NCBI GenBank assembly: GCA_018417955.1
Contig: JACTVC010000014.1
Coordinates: 868,001 to 932,000, forward strand
Length of the DNA stretch: 64,000 bases
Source of the DNA: Laccaria trichodermophora
Taxonomy: Eukaryota > Basidiomycota > Agaricomycetes > Agaricales > Hydnangiaceae
Direction: 5' to 3'
The notes beneath the pieces are model-generated. The model was not told where the DNA came from and did no database searches. It was given only the letters and a program-made list of their open reading frames with translations. Shown one piece after another: positions 10,677 to 22,936 of this stretch (position 1 is the stretch's first letter; each line of letters opens with the position of its first letter). The position numbers were made by a program, and so were the translations under genes.

Positions 10677-13600
10677 ATGCTAAGCAAAGCTCGCGCAAGA
10701 CAGCCCGCCACCAAAGGCTTTGGTCGAGTCTATCGCAGTCCAAAGAAGAGAAGGGACAGCCGCAAAAGCTCGACCTATGTTGCATCCCTTGGCTTAGAAG
10801 ATAAAGTCCGTCGACTTCAGGCAAAATTGGCTGAACTTCAAGGACGCATCGGTGAGGGAGAGATTGACGACATGGAGAAGGGGGATAGCGGTGACGGGAG
10901 CTTTGTTGGGTTTTCGAATGACAATTCGTCACAAGCACAGGATGACTATATGGATGAGGCTGACGAGGCCCCTGACATGTGTACCTCCCTTCCGCCCCTT
11001 CCCAGGACACCAATCGCTCCCAAAACACGTCGAATCAGTCCAGACTCAGCAGCCCATTTGCTCTACAATCAGTGGAAGGCCCTTCTTCCTCATCTGGTTG
11101 ATCCCCTCCTCCTTTTTCTATCCACGACGAAGGGCACCAAATATTCCCCTTTGAGTGGACTTCGCTCCTCCTGCCTTCACCCAGACTTGTGTGCCACCAA
11201 GAGCAGGACCGTTCTTTGTTTGTTTTTTGACCGTATGTATCCCACATTCACCACACCCGTCATAGCTGACACTTTCTTATTGGAAGACTTTGACACGTTT
11301 GACGTGATTAGTTGTGAATGTCAAGATCTCCCAGAGACCCTCGTAGCCCACGGGCTTTTCCCTACATCGCCGTCTTAACCTCGGATGGCTGTTTCTATTC
11401 TAGTACTTCAACTCTATTCCGCCCTGTTTGAACGTTCATGCGATGCCATCAACGCCTTCGCACAGGCTCTCAACTCATTTTATGGGCGCCGGGGCTTCAT
11501 TCACTGCAACTCTAAGGTTTGCCCCCTATCCTTATCCATAGACTCTGGCTAACAATTGAAGGCAGGGGGAAGTCGTTCAGGATGCCTTCCGCTGAGGCAT
11601 TGGGCATGCTGCCCAATGGTACGACATCTTGCAAGTCCACCTCGACCAACAAGTTGAAGCAGCCATTGTGGGTGCAGCCACCATCGTTCGCTGCTCCCAG
11701 GTGGCCCCTCAGCCATTAATTCATCAGTCCAACCCTGATGGTGATGCCCCTCTCACATCTTGCGACATACTCACGTCGCAACCAAATCCATCAACTCACG
11801 GATCCAAACCCCCTAACGCTGATCTGCCTGTTCCATCCCCACCCCTTGACCTCGACGAGTGTTCCTGGATTCTTCAACAGCGATGTCCCACCTGCTTCGG
11901 TTTGAACACTTTTGGGTGACCTGGAAAAACGTACGCCTTTAATTTGCATTCTAAAAAAATCTTGCTGAATAGATGCCTTCAGAGGTGCCGACATTATAGT
12001 GGCCACCGATGGGAACTTCAGCCAATGCCACAGGAAAGACGCAGGGGATTGCCTGGAGTTTTACAGTCCGGATTATTTTCTCACCAAGGTGTACGTGGAC
12101 AGTGTGGGTCGTCGCATTGTTGCAGCACACGGAAAGCCACCCAAAGCTCGCAAGCCCCCAAAGGTTCCAGATGAAGCCATGAATGATTGTGAGGAAGGGC
12201 ACGATTCAGGCAGTGGATCTACCGTGAAAACCAACATGGATCATTATGACGACGGAGGGGTTATGGTTCTGGTCTGCCGGCACGATGTCCCTCTTTTTCT
12301 CACCAACATTGACACGCCTGGCAAGCAGCAAAAGTATGCTATATCACTCATCAAACATCTATTCTCTTTCCTTCCCCCTGCTGCCACGGTCACCCTCCTC
12401 TATGATGTCGGTTGCGTTCTTGACCACAGCCTCAATTTGGTGAGCCAAGCATATCTTGTCACATGCACATATTCCTGACTTCGCCCCAAGTACGACATTC
12501 TTCTGGCAAGTATCACCAACTGCCTAGACTTCAGGACCACTGCCATGCACGCATATGTACATCAGTGGTCCTGTCAGATTGTCTACAACCCCCGCATTCG
12601 AGAAGGACCTGGCCTATCCGATGGGGAGGGGGTGGAACATTTCTGGTCGCGCCTACGCAAGATGATTGGCGTTATGCGGGTATCGGCGGTAAGGAATCTA
12701 CCAACTGATTCATTCAAGATGTTGACATGGATTCATAGCGCTGCCAAAGAATCTGGTTACTTGATAGACAGGCAGGCTCAATAGGTGCGGAGCTACGTGA
12801 TGACCTTGGCGATTGGATTCGCCGCCAGCTAAAGACAATCGAATCACAAGCTGCTGAAGCCCGGAAGAAGCTGGACAACTGTGGTGTACCCATACACGAA
12901 TTACGAGATCAGTGGGCACTTCAACAAGCTGCTCAACTGTCGCTCCGCGCTTGTAAGTAACACTATTGATATGTTCTTTTCCCTTACTGAATCTCCACCC
13001 ACAGATGCCCCTGCATGCCTCAAAAAGGAACTCGACAGCGTCCTGAAGCTTCAATCCACTATCGACACAACTGATGACGCCATCTCCCCCCTTGCTGACC
13101 GATTTTCGAAGTCCACACTAGAGAGTCTGAATCGTACACAGGAACGGCTCAAAGAGAAGGTTGAAGAGCTGTATTCATCACTGAATATCCCCGACTCCTT
13201 CCCAGAACTCGAAAATGTCGATCTCGAGTTTGTCAGACTATTGGTCCTCGCTTGTGATCTCAAAATCAACATCTGAAAGCGAGCGATTGGGAGCTTTTTC
13301 GAATGGGATAGGTTGGATCAGGCTACTGGTGGCCGTCACCAAGCCATAGGTTTGCTCCAATACTGTTCGTTCTCGGATATTACTAACAGAACTCCCTAAC
13401 AGGAACCAAAATACACCAGAGTACCCGAGATGCAATTGCCAAGCGCAAACTGGCCCTTCTCAAGGCTATTAAAAAGTTTAATGCATATTGCGAACAATTA
13501 GCTGCGATCTACCAGCCTGAATGGGAACTACCACTTCCTGAAGCGCTGCCCACGAAGCTCGATGCTCTGCGTAACAGTCCGTCGCTCCTGGAAGACGTCT

Positions 13601-15118
13601 GGATTACTCGTACTTCGCAGGAGGTTCCGCACTGGCTGGATGAGGTCGAGGTTTGGGTTGGGATCAGAGCCATGCTAAAGCTCGATCATTGTTTGGAGGA
13701 ACGGTGTCGGTTGGGCCATGAAGCAGACAACTTGTGCCGTTGGTTTGGCTGGGAACTCTTGGCTCTCGAGACCGCCATTCTCTTACCTTCTAGTGAGTTG
13801 GTAACCAACTACTCAGTTATGTATTCTAACTTCTATCAGACGAATCTCTATGTGCTCTACTAGAGACATGCCGCACCCACCTCCTCTCACTCAAAAGCCG
13901 ATGGACTAATCCCTTCACATCCAGCATTTGATTTGATAGCCACGTTCAGGCCGCTGTGGAGTTGAAACAGCAGCAGGCTATTTCCGATGGTTTGATCTCG
14001 ATGCAAGTGGTTGCCCCTCTGACGTGGCTCGCTCCCCTCAAGCAGAGTGGTGGTGAAATCGCACTGACAGACCCTACCTACCACGAGATCGATTTTATCA
14101 ACCATCACGACATGTACAGGGACACCGGCGAAATACTCGTCGCAGACATGATCGGTGCCGAATTGGACGAAGATGTTGAAAATCTCGATGCCTAGTCTTT
14201 TGAACAACCAACACCTGAAGAACTACCTGAACATGCTGTCGACATAATCTGGCATTTGCCTGTAAGCGGAACATTCCCTCTTATCGTTCACATCCGACTG
14301 AACCCCTGAAATTAGGAACCCCTTGTGCACGACACCACGGTCCTCAACGCCCTTCGTTTCCAAACATCCAGGCCAATACCCACCCATCGAAACCGCCGCC
14401 AGGTACCCAACGTAGGGGGTCAGTTTTTTTTCAATGAGGAAGATATCATTCGGTTTGAAGATCCACAGACACCCCTTAATGACACATGCATAAACAGCGC
14501 TGCAGCTCTTCTGCAGCAACTATGGATAGGGCCTGGCGAATACCATGTGAACGACAGTCAACAATGCGCAATATTCTCGACGTTTGACCTTCACATGGCG
14601 TGCTATAACTGTCCGCTCTCTGACACCTGGCACCGCACATCCCACCTTGAGTACTGGTGCAAAGATATTTGGTTACTCCCCATTCATTGTGCGCATCTGG
14701 CAGGTCACTGGGTCTTGGCCATAATACTGGTTTTCTCAGGCAAGATTTATCTTTTCGACAGTTTCGCCGATGTTGCCCCATGGAGACATGAGATAGGAGT
14801 GAGTAACGCATGTTTTCGATGTTAATTGGTAGGATGATATCAACTTTCTTTCAGGAAATCAAGCTTCTCATCACACGGCTGGTTCTCGTGTCGAACTGGG
14901 AAGGCCATCCCCTCCATGTTATTACCGACGAAGGCTGGTTGGCGCAGCCGCTGCTACTGCACGGATTGCAGAATGACCACTTCAGCTGTGGCATCTGGGT
15001 TCTTGCCGGTATTGCTGCAGTTTTACAGGGCTGCCATATTACCAGCATCAGGGAGGGGGAGTTGCCTGAGTTTAGGCAATTGTTACTTCGACATATCCTG
15101 AATCTTTCGACATTTTGA
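10677..15118 (+). pseudogene. KDZ transposase with C-terminal Ulp1-like cysteine protease domain, broken
   Basis: Exons on the plus strand encode a KDZ transposase. A basic, coiled-coil-prone N-terminus (EDKVRRLQAKLAELQGRIGE) precedes the Cys-containing segment QQRCPTCFG. The RNase H-fold core shows the three acidic positions: ATDGNFSQ (Asp 12008-12010), LLYDVGCVLD (Asp 12404-12406) and DGEGVEHFWSRLRK (Glu 12635-12637). A long helical region follows, then an Ulp1/C48-like peptidase with GHWVLAII (His), LFDSFAD (Asp) and QNDHFSCGIW (Gln and Cys, Cys at 14987-14989). Lesions are TGA at 11593-11595, TGA at 11917-11919, a frameshift near 12775, TGA at 13929-13931 and TAG at 14193-14195. The start is uncertain; 10677 is the first ATG of the N-terminal frame. 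The family moves DNA by cut and paste; the protease may process element or host proteins. Confidence 0.85.
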
Positions 15119-16363
15119 TACACCACCTTTTTTGTATTCTGTATTATGTTTATGCAATCTACTGGCTTTGATATGCAAATCCTTTTGCTAAGTACGCTGC
15201 TTGGAATGTAAGCGCTCCAACCATTGCATCACACAGTAATTGCTTGAGCCAGACAATAATTTCCCCAACCTCACCCATCATCCTCCGCACTTGCTGCCAC
15301 CTGTTGCTCGTCCCGTCAAGCTGCAGAAGTTGTGCTTCGTAGCACCTAAAGTAAGTGCGGAATTTTTCCATGACAGAAATTCAGTCGGAGAGGGCTTGTG
15401 TCTTTGTAGTGCATAGGTAGACCTGAGCAGCTGCCTCCATGTAGGATCTCGGACATCCTTCAATGCCCACTCATAGTTGTGTATAGTGATTGTTTGCATG
15501 ATAAACCCAGTACTCAGGGTCCGAAGGGTCGCTGTGTTGAAAGTCAATGAGTGATGGTGAACGGTTTGGAAAACATGACGAACATTGGCCTTGCTGGGTG
15601 ACCAACAGCAGTGTTACTTGATGTTGCTGTTGCCAGGGGGCGAGGAGAGCCACTAAATATGATGAGCATAAATATGCTGATAGCACAATCGTCGTGCCTA
15701 CCCTTTGGATTGCCGTGTTTTCTGCCGGCGTACTTGAATTTCTGATTTGTGTCTGGAGAACTAAGGGTAAGTACAGATGCTGGCGCAAAAGGAACCTACT
15801 TATTTTTGATAGCTGCGTGCACTCTTGGCTCTGTTGGCATCGCGTTTGGCATCAGCCGTGTGATGGAGCCATGGTCGACCCATTGAGAAAGGGTATGAAG
15901 TCTACATCAATAGCGAAAGTGGAAGGAGACCCCGGCGTTGGTCTGACCTTTACTCTTTTTTTTTACAGGCCGAAGTTGGGGTGTTTTTCTTGGTAGGAGT
16001 CTTCTAACGTCGAACAGAAATGTTTTCCCATGTTTTGATTCACAAGAAACACATGCACAAGGTCCCTACAGGATATTCCATGTGCTACGAAGCCACTTGT
16101 TTCTGGTTAATTGGCGGACCGGTACTCCACGCTTATATCAGGAAATATCTCTGCAATGTTGATTACCAGTCGATTCCTGTTGATCCGGTATATACAAAAT
16201 TACCTCCATGACTGTTTCCACATCTTCGAGCAAGTGCTCAACAAGTTATGGTACATGTGTTTTCATAGGTTTCCAATCCTCCAATATATTTGGTAGGCGC
16301 TTTGATGCTGCTTATGCTATATTTAGGTGGCTGACGGAGATAGCCGAACAACTGTATAGTTGT
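15119..16363. other. KDZ interior without a supported gene
   Basis: Only weak candidates are seen. On the minus strand, 15159-15547 could encode a spliced small protein (pieces YEWALKDVRDPTWRQLL and GEVGEIIVWLKQLL). On the plus strand, 16020-16211 has a 63-codon frame. None matches a family I know. Confidence 0.35.
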
Positions 16364-16365
16364 TC

Positions 16366-16372
16366 GGTATAT
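16366..16372 (+). promoter_or_regulatory. TATA box of viroplasmin-like gene
   Basis: TATATAAA in the sequence TCGGTATATAAACCTCCCC, about 145 bases before the ATG at 16515 and followed by a pyrimidine-rich leader, as is usual for fungal promoters. Confidence 0.5.
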
Positions 16373-16514
16373 AAACCTCCCCAACCCTGATTACAACCCT
16401 TACCTTCCTTCCCCCATATCACCACTCTTTCTGTTCTGCTTCCTCGCTCTTTACCCCCCATATCACTGCTCCCTCTGTTCCACTCCCTTGCTGTTTACTT
16501 TCCTCGTTGTCGTG

Positions 16515-17248
16515 ATGTGTTTCTGTGAGTCCTCTTTGTCACTTATGTTGTTAGCAACTAATCGCTCTGACCAGCTTCTACTGGTGACTCCTCATCCACC
16601 CAAACCCACACTGGTGTGTATCTTCTGAGTCCATGTTTCGTCATCCCTTATCCTGGTTATGAAGGTGACAGTGCCCCAACTCGTGCTAACACGCCGTCTG
16701 GGACAGACGATTTCATTGAAGGCACGTTATTCATCTTTGCTAGTACTAGTAGTCGTCATGTTGATATTGGATCAGTGTTGGACTCCCCGCATGTAGCCGA
16801 TAGGCTACTAATTGATGGCAAGTGTTAGTTTTTCTTTCACCATCAATCTCCTCACATATTATTAGTGCCCGATTCACCCAGCCCCTCGCCATCAGTCCAG
16901 CAGCCCCCTCCACCTGTCCACGGTCAACTTCTCGGTGGTGGAACCGGTGTTAATGATGACCTTCTGGTGATTGCCTGTGGTCACTGTGAGGCTCGGAACC
17001 TGGTTGAGACCTCCAAGGACAACTATTACATCGTATTTAAGGGAAAAGGAGGTGTTGGTGTATACAGGTCTTCGGTATGTTCAATGTCAGTGACTGCAAT
17101 GGTACGCTGACAGGTTTGTTAGGACTTAGCCAATCACCTCTGCAAGGGGGTCCCCCACGCTTATCAGAAACGCTATTCGATGATCCAGTCTGCATTTGAA
17201 GCTCTCGAACAGGCGTATGAGGCCGGTCTCGTAGAGTTTTTGGCTTGA
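16515..17248 (+). CDS. Small KDZ cargo protein with viroplasmin / RNase H1 N-terminal-like domain
   Basis: A tiny first exon (ATGTGTTTCT) is followed by Ser/Thr-rich exons, an exon with DDFIEGTLFIFAST and an exon with DDLLVIACGHCEARNL. The last two exons join to give DNYYIVFKGKGGVGVYRSS and then DLANHLCKG, AYQKRYSMIQSAFEALEQAY, ending VEFLA at TGA about 17248. The Y(Y/W)-V-F-(K/R)-G-x-x-x-G-(V/I)-Y pattern, followed by a basic aromatic segment and a short helix, is the signature of the caulimovirus viroplasmin / eukaryotic RNase H1 N-terminal fold, which binds RNA-DNA hybrid or double-stranded RNA. One intron would need a GC-AG donor (GCAAGT near 16819). The protein is about 200 residues, with no nuclease domain. 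No nonsense codon was noticed, unlike its neighbours. Nucleic-acid binding during transposition is a guess. Confidence 0.55.
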
Positions 17249-17966
17249 CCTCAGACTTTCAGACAATACCCTATCTATTTACCCCCATATATCATTGTCG
17301 CGACCACCTCTGTTCTTGTAGCCCTACTTTTCTTGTACCCCTTTCTTGTATCCCCCCTTATTTATCTTGTATCCCCCTCCTCAACCTTGTCTTGGACTTG
17401 CTGTATGTATTGTAGCGCTGTGGTGTATTTGTCCATGTATATCCCTCGCACGCCCAAAATGTGATCTTTGTTCTCCTGCCAGCAACACCCCAAATTCCAC
17501 CAAGGCCGTGCACCACGTAGACGCTGTGGTTTAGCCCAGTGCCTGCGAGGGTGCGGTTTTGGCATGCTTCTTCCAAGCTCTGCGTTGGTTGCTGTGGTTT
17601 AGCTCAGTGACTGTGAGGGTGTGGATTCCGTGTGCTTCATTGGCTCACTCGGCGCACCATTGCCTTGGAATACACTGGTCTGCTTAACTCCTTGGAAATC
17701 ACGCACAGGAACCGGAGCAACGACCTCTTGCGACCGCTTTAGGCCTGAGGCCTGAATCCTCTCATTCTTAACTCCTTGGACCCCTTGCACAGCAACAGGA
17801 GCGACGATCCCTTGTGATAGCTGTCAGCTGTCTCTGCATATCCTGAACTTCTCGTGATGCCTAGGGGCATTATTTCCCTGCCCCCCCTCCCCTCCTTGAT
17901 TTTGGTGAGTTCACCTATGTTGTTCCAACACTTACCTCTGAAGCCGTGCTAGTGTCACAAAGCTAA
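17249..17966. other. KDZ intergenic stretch
   Basis: No gene supported. It contains two similar short segments at about 17525 and 17596 (GGTTTAGC(C/T)CAGTG plus GAGGGTG) and a T/C-rich stretch near 17280-17380. Confidence 0.4.
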
Positions 17967-20900
17967 TTGGCTGAGTTGAAGTTCACAGGAGGTTGGGGGG
18001 GCGGTGTGCCATCGCATCAGCACCCCGGGATGCATCATTCAGCAACAGATGGCACTTGTCACTGTCAATGTGCTTCTTGCATTGAGGTGCACTGGCTCAT
18101 GGCCATTGCGACAACTTCTACTTTGGAGTATTGTTTATTTTCCCACCATGGTGTCTCAGAATGCCATAACGTCAACAATAACTTGCCATTTCCCCATTTT
18201 TTTCTCTCTCAGCATCCTCATCCTCTTTGTCCTGCTGCTTTTCTCTCAGCATTATCGACAGTCACCCTCACTGGTATGTGGTCATTTCACGAGTCTTCAC
18301 AAATTCTTACTGACTTTGCTCTAGAAATGGTGGAAGGACGATACAGTCTTTGCCGCAAGCTGAACCCCACACCTAACAGTAAAATCAGTGAGCGTGTGCT
18401 CTCAAACTGTGAGAAACACACTCCAACTGTCTCTCCAACTATATTGTCAATGCTTCCTCTGCCCCCCCAGCCAGACTTCGCCTCATCAACAAGATCGGAT
18501 CCTCCAGCATCACCAGAACAAGTGGACGGTGCTGACCTGGAGTCTGCAGCTGCGCAAGTGGACTATTGGCTAGGCCCTGGGGCAAGCAACGATATCGCAT
18601 CTATGTGCATCGATGCTGATTTAAGTCCAGAGGAGGACTTCGTGGGTTCAAGCCTGGATGAGGTGCCCATGAGTGTGATCAGCGCTCTAGGCTTAGCTTT
18701 CAACCCAGGCAGGAATGTTACCCTGGAACCTTGCCCTCCTACCCCAGATATGAACCTTGCGTCGCCTGCTCCTGTTATCAATGAACCTAGCATGCAAGAG
18801 GGTAGTCATACCTCAAACCCCTTTCCACCCCTCAACCCCTACCCAGAATTTATCTTCCCCACCGCTCCGTTGATGGACCAACTTCTCACCGCACACGATC
18901 CACTCTTCAGAGCACAACAGGACGGTGGAACAGATGCTGAACCAATCAACTACAACATCCCTGCAGACAACAAAGACCCTCTGTTCTTTCCCAACAGTGA
19001 TTTCTCTGCCTTGGGTGATGATTCCTTGAAGGAAAACAGCCTGCCTCAAGGTGCTGGCTGCATATCCCAGGTCAAGTGGGAGCTTTTGAACGCGGGATTC
19101 CAAAAAATTGACAACCTTATTGACAATATCGCCACCGAGACCGGGCGTACACACGAGAACGTCATCACACTTTGGAAACAAAGTCATGCCCATGAATGCG
19201 TGCGCTCAGTGTGGAACAAGTACCAGTGATATTTTCTTGAGAATCGTCGTTTGGAGCGGCAACGCATTGGTGACCCCAAAGTGAGTTGTAAGTGTCATTT
19301 TCTCTGATTATTGCTGCAACTAATGTTTGATAATTAGGCAAAGCGTGTTGGGAAGGGTTCAAAACACTTGAGCCGAACTGGCAGGAAATTTTGGATGCGC
19401 ATGACGAGTTGCTCACAGCGTCCGACACCCGCTCCACCATCAGTACCCGAACTCACAAGTTCGACGCATTGGTGAGCAAGCTCCAGAGCCTTGCCAGTAG
19501 TGCCTCCGAAAAAGATGGCTTTGAGTCTCTGTTAGTCATGTGTGGCAATTCCATCCACGAGGATAGCGGCCTCTTGCATGTATTTGTTTCAGCAGGAGCT
19601 GAGAAGGTTCATACTCCCTTCGATTCCTCTCATATTTCATTGACTCTCCCTACAGTTCATCAAACAACGGCTTCGTTTCGACGACAACACCTTGAGTGGT
19701 TTGTTTCGAAATCATGTGTGGTAAGTTGTGATGGCATATTACTCTTCATCAACCACTAATCGACTTTGGCTGCAGCAATAGGGTGTCTGAAGGCCTCGAG
19801 ACGAGGCTTGAGATGGATCCCAAGCCTCCCACAGGGATGGCTGCCACCTCAGCACCGAAGACTGGCCAGAAGCGTGACAACAATGATGGCCTCGCTGTGC
19901 CAGACATGAAGGTCATTATCAAGGCAGGCTTCAAAGAAGTGCTTGGTAAGCTGTGCCCTTGCATAACTACTGCGTCTGCTCACTGACCTGGCTTCATAGA
20001 ACCTTTTTCACTTGATTTGAGCTTTGAGGAAATTCCCTGGGCTAAGTTGGCCAGGGTCCTTGCACCTGCCAGCCTCATGATCGAGAACTGGCCGAGAGGC
20101 ATATCCTTTCCAAGAGCACCATCGAGCAGACAAGTGCCTCCTGGAGCGACAACTGTGCACAGAAGACACACAAGCCAGGGCATCAAGGATCTCGGTAACT
20201 GTGGAATACGAGCACTGGCAGAGTCCTTTGCCTCGGACGTTACGAGGATCCGCGTGGTCCATGCCTCTGCTGAGTGTATGTTTCATTCAAATAATACTTT
20301 TTCTATTTTCGCTGACACACGATCCCAGTGCTAGTTACCAGCAAGATACCATTGTTTGTTGAAGGCTCTCCAGGTCCTGGGTCCCTCGCCATCATTCACC
20401 GCGCATTTGCCAATGGTCGCATGGATTACATCACTGTGAATGATCAGGGCCCCATTCTCCCTCCCGTACCTGAGGTCATCGAAATATCGTCATCAAGTCC
20501 ACCATCTGCAGATCCAATACATCCTTTGCACCGCCCGCGCCGCCAACCTAAGAGGGCCAAGACACCAGACAGTGACAATTTCCCTCTCCATCGTGCGAGG
20601 AAGCACACAGCCAAAAAGTCGAAGGCTGTCATATCTGATAGTGAGGAGATCACTGATGGGGATGACCACTTGAAGCCCAAAGTTATCAAGAAGGCCCAGG
20701 TGGTCGAGAAGGCTATGACCAGAGCCGCCAAGGGGAAGGAAAGAGTCGCGGGGCTGAAGAAGGCCCCAATTGACGTTGACGCCACGGAAGAAGTTGTCAT
20801 TGCTGCCCCTCCTGCCACGACATCTCGAAAACTGTCATCCCCACCAGTAATGACAGAAGCGAATACAAACGACGCCCCCACATCCAGGAAAGTGTTTCCA

Positions 20901-21953
20901 AGACCAGTCTCTGAGTGGGCTGCAGCCATCACCAACAACTCCAAGCTCGGTTCCAATGAGTCTGTAGGAGGTGCTACCTCAAGTGCTGCCCCTCTAAAAC
21001 TATCATCCCCGCCAAGAATGACAGCAGCGAACACAAATGACGCCCCTACATCCAAGAAGGTGGTTGTGAGACCACTCTCTGACTGGACTGCAGCTGTGCA
21101 GGCTCTGGCTATCACCAACAACTTCAACCTGGCTCCCAATTTGCAGTCCACCACCACTCAACCCACCTCCACAAAACCAAAACCATGCCCCATCAAGAAG
21201 CCAACAGCTGTCATTTGGGATTCTGGTGATCCCTTTCTCATCAAGCCCTCTGCCAGCATGGGTGAACAATCTCTCCAAGGCCCAGGACAACCGCCAAGGG
21301 CTTGCACGCAGCTGGTGCCACCCACAACAATGGTTCCAGCAACGACAAGCCCTCAAAAACAATCAAAACCATCAGCATTCGGTCCCCCCCACATTCCTAG
21401 TACTGCTCCTACACCATCCACATCTAAGCCGCCCTCCAAATGCGCCGCAGACAGCCAGAAGCCAATCCCTACCACTGCAAAGAAGCCCCGCACTATAAAC
21501 GAATCTGGGGGGGACATGATATGCAATACTTTGCCCAAGGGGGATTCAGTTGCCAAAGCAATGCAGGAAGCGCACGCTGTAGGACTACCAGAGGAATTGG
21601 CATCCGGTGAACCAACGGAGGAAGATGTAGCCGCCAATTCAGCAACAGAGGGGTATCAGTGGCCATACAGCGCTTACTACCCTCCGTTTGGCTATCCACC
21701 ACCCCCTGGCTGGGGCTACCAACCATGGAGCCAAGACCGCCCAGCTGGCAATGCTGCATCTGGTTCAGACTTTCCCCCCTTTCCTCCCCCACATCCTGGG
21801 CTTCCCTATCCCCTGCCTCCCCCACATCCTGGACTTCCCTATCCCCCCCCTCATGGATACTATCCTCCTGGCGCTGCGGCAGCTCGTCCTGCATACACCA
21901 GACCCCCTGCGAAGCCAGCTAACACAGAGGCGGGTCCCTCATGGCTGGCGTGA
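17967..21953 (+). pseudogene. Large KDZ cargo gene of unknown function with Pro-rich tail, broken
   Basis: Exons read plus. The first long frame contains acidic, low-complexity sequence and ends ENVITLWKQSHAHECVRSVWNKYQ at TGA 19227-19229; the same frame continues YFLENRRLERQRIGDPK, where relatives I recall have Arg, so this is a nonsense codon. Further exons give CWEGFKTLEPNWQEILDAHDE, DGFESLLVMCGNS, FIKQRLRFDDNTLSGLF, LSFEEIPWAKLARVLAPASL and SQGIKDLGNCGIRALAES. An exon from about 20329 then gives LVTSKIPLFVEGSPGPGS and a long disordered tail: basic stretches, three Ser/Lys/Thr-rich imperfect repeats around RKLSSPPVMTEANTNDAPTS, and a C-terminus of PPHPGLPY repeats. Such proteins are frequent in Agaricomycetes and occur near KDZ elements in my memory. 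Function unknown. The true start is not certain. Confidence 0.55.
20840..21090 (+). repeat. Internal imperfect coding repeat in cargo gene
   Basis: Two copies of about 165 bases: KLSSPPVMTEANTNDAPTS at about 20827-20890 and KLSSPPRMTAANTNDAPTS at about 20997-21050. Each is followed by a (R/K)KV...RP(V/L)S(E/D)W segment and an AITNN run. Confidence 0.7.
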
Positions 21954-22440
21954 GTGCCTTCTTGCTCAATCCTTTCGTATGCTTACTCGACAGTGATGAT
22001 GTGTCTTCTGTGACGTTTTGTCTTTCAACTCTTGGCGCTGAGATTTCTCTCCTTTTGTACTCTTGCGACGCCCTCTCTTAGATTATATTGCTGTGTTACT
22101 TTTTTGTTTTTTTGGTACCCTTCTTGTTATAGTTATGTAATCTCCCCGTAATGTTCCTAATACCATATTCTTGGAAAAATAAGCCGCGAAACAAATCAGC
22201 TAGAGCCTGGAGCCTGGAACCTCGCTCTTGACGCCTTTGTAACGTCTCGCGCTGGGTGCTTTGATAACTCTGGCACGTCTGTGAGGCCTTGCGCCTCGCA
22301 CTTTGATAACCTCGCACCTGGCGCCTCAGTAACTCAAAAGCCAGCAGTGGAGGCGCAAAAGGGCACACCTAGCACTCCTGATTCCCTCCAGAATGCCTTC
22401 CCCATTTGGATTAATGAAGAAGGTGCTATGGTGCTACCCC
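21954..22440. other. KDZ 3' region with short degenerate repeats
   Basis: No gene. At about 22200-22340 the sequence repeats units like CTTTGATAAC(C/T)TC followed by GCACCTGGCGCC variants. A similar CTTTGATAACC occurs just outside the left end near 10232. Confidence 0.35.
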
Positions 22441-22532
22441 CCCCTGAGGCCAATTCCCACCAGTCAAAGAATTGGCCTCAGGGGCCTTCTGTCGGTCAGA
22501 AGCACTAGGCATGAAGTGACGTAAGTAGTGGG
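22441..22532. repeat. KDZ right terminal inverted repeat with 15-bp hairpin
   Basis: The perfect palindrome CCCCTGAGGCCAATT (starting about 22440), a 14-base loop CCCACCAGTCAAAG, and AATTGGCCTCAGGGG. Inverted relative to 10343-10435. Confidence 0.75.
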
Positions 22533-22818
22533 TTTTAGCATGCTAGCCTGCAAAGGAAAAAACTTCCTCACTTTACACATGTGTTTGCAGCTTTAGGCTT
22601 GTTTGTGTCATCCTTTTGGGTTTCCATCTTCCTCTTTGGGCTTGATTTAGGGGCTCCCCTCAGACTTTTGGTTGTCATACGTTTCAGTAGTAAATCCCTC
22701 ATCATCGATTAGGATTGGCTTGCTCTTTACGCAGTCTTTGACTGCCCTATTTTCGTTCTGCCACTTCTCGTCATTTGGTTTGGTATGGCTCTTCTTCAAC
22801 AGCTCTCCTGTGTCAGTT

Positions 22819-22936
22819 TGTTAATATACAAGTCACGTGCTCCTGCATCATACTCCTATACTACGTAGTCTAACACCTACGTACTGAGTCACTACGTGTC
22901 TAATACACTCTTGCTTCCTGCCTCCCTCTCTCAACA
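22819..22936 (+). repeat. Copia 5' LTR
   Basis: 118 bp, TG...CA ends. Contains CTACGTAGT and CACCTACGTACTGAGTCAC segments also seen in the 3' LTR. Confidence 0.97.

Larger units (their letters stand above)
10343..22532 (+). mobile_element. KDZ-class DNA transposon with cargo genes
   Basis: A 12.2 kb segment bounded by matching inverted ends. The left end starts CCCGCTACGTAAGTCAC at 10343; the reverse complement of the right end (22532) reads CCCACTACTTACGTCAC, and similarity continues for about 90 bases. Inside, on the plus strand, are a KDZ (Kyakuja-Dileera-Zisupton) transposase with an Ulp1-like C-terminal part, a viroplasmin-like small gene, and a large cargo gene. The exact termini are uncertain: weaker similarity may continue outward, and I found no convincing target-site duplication. 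All large genes inside are broken, so this copy is probably immobile unless helped in trans. Confidence 0.75.
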
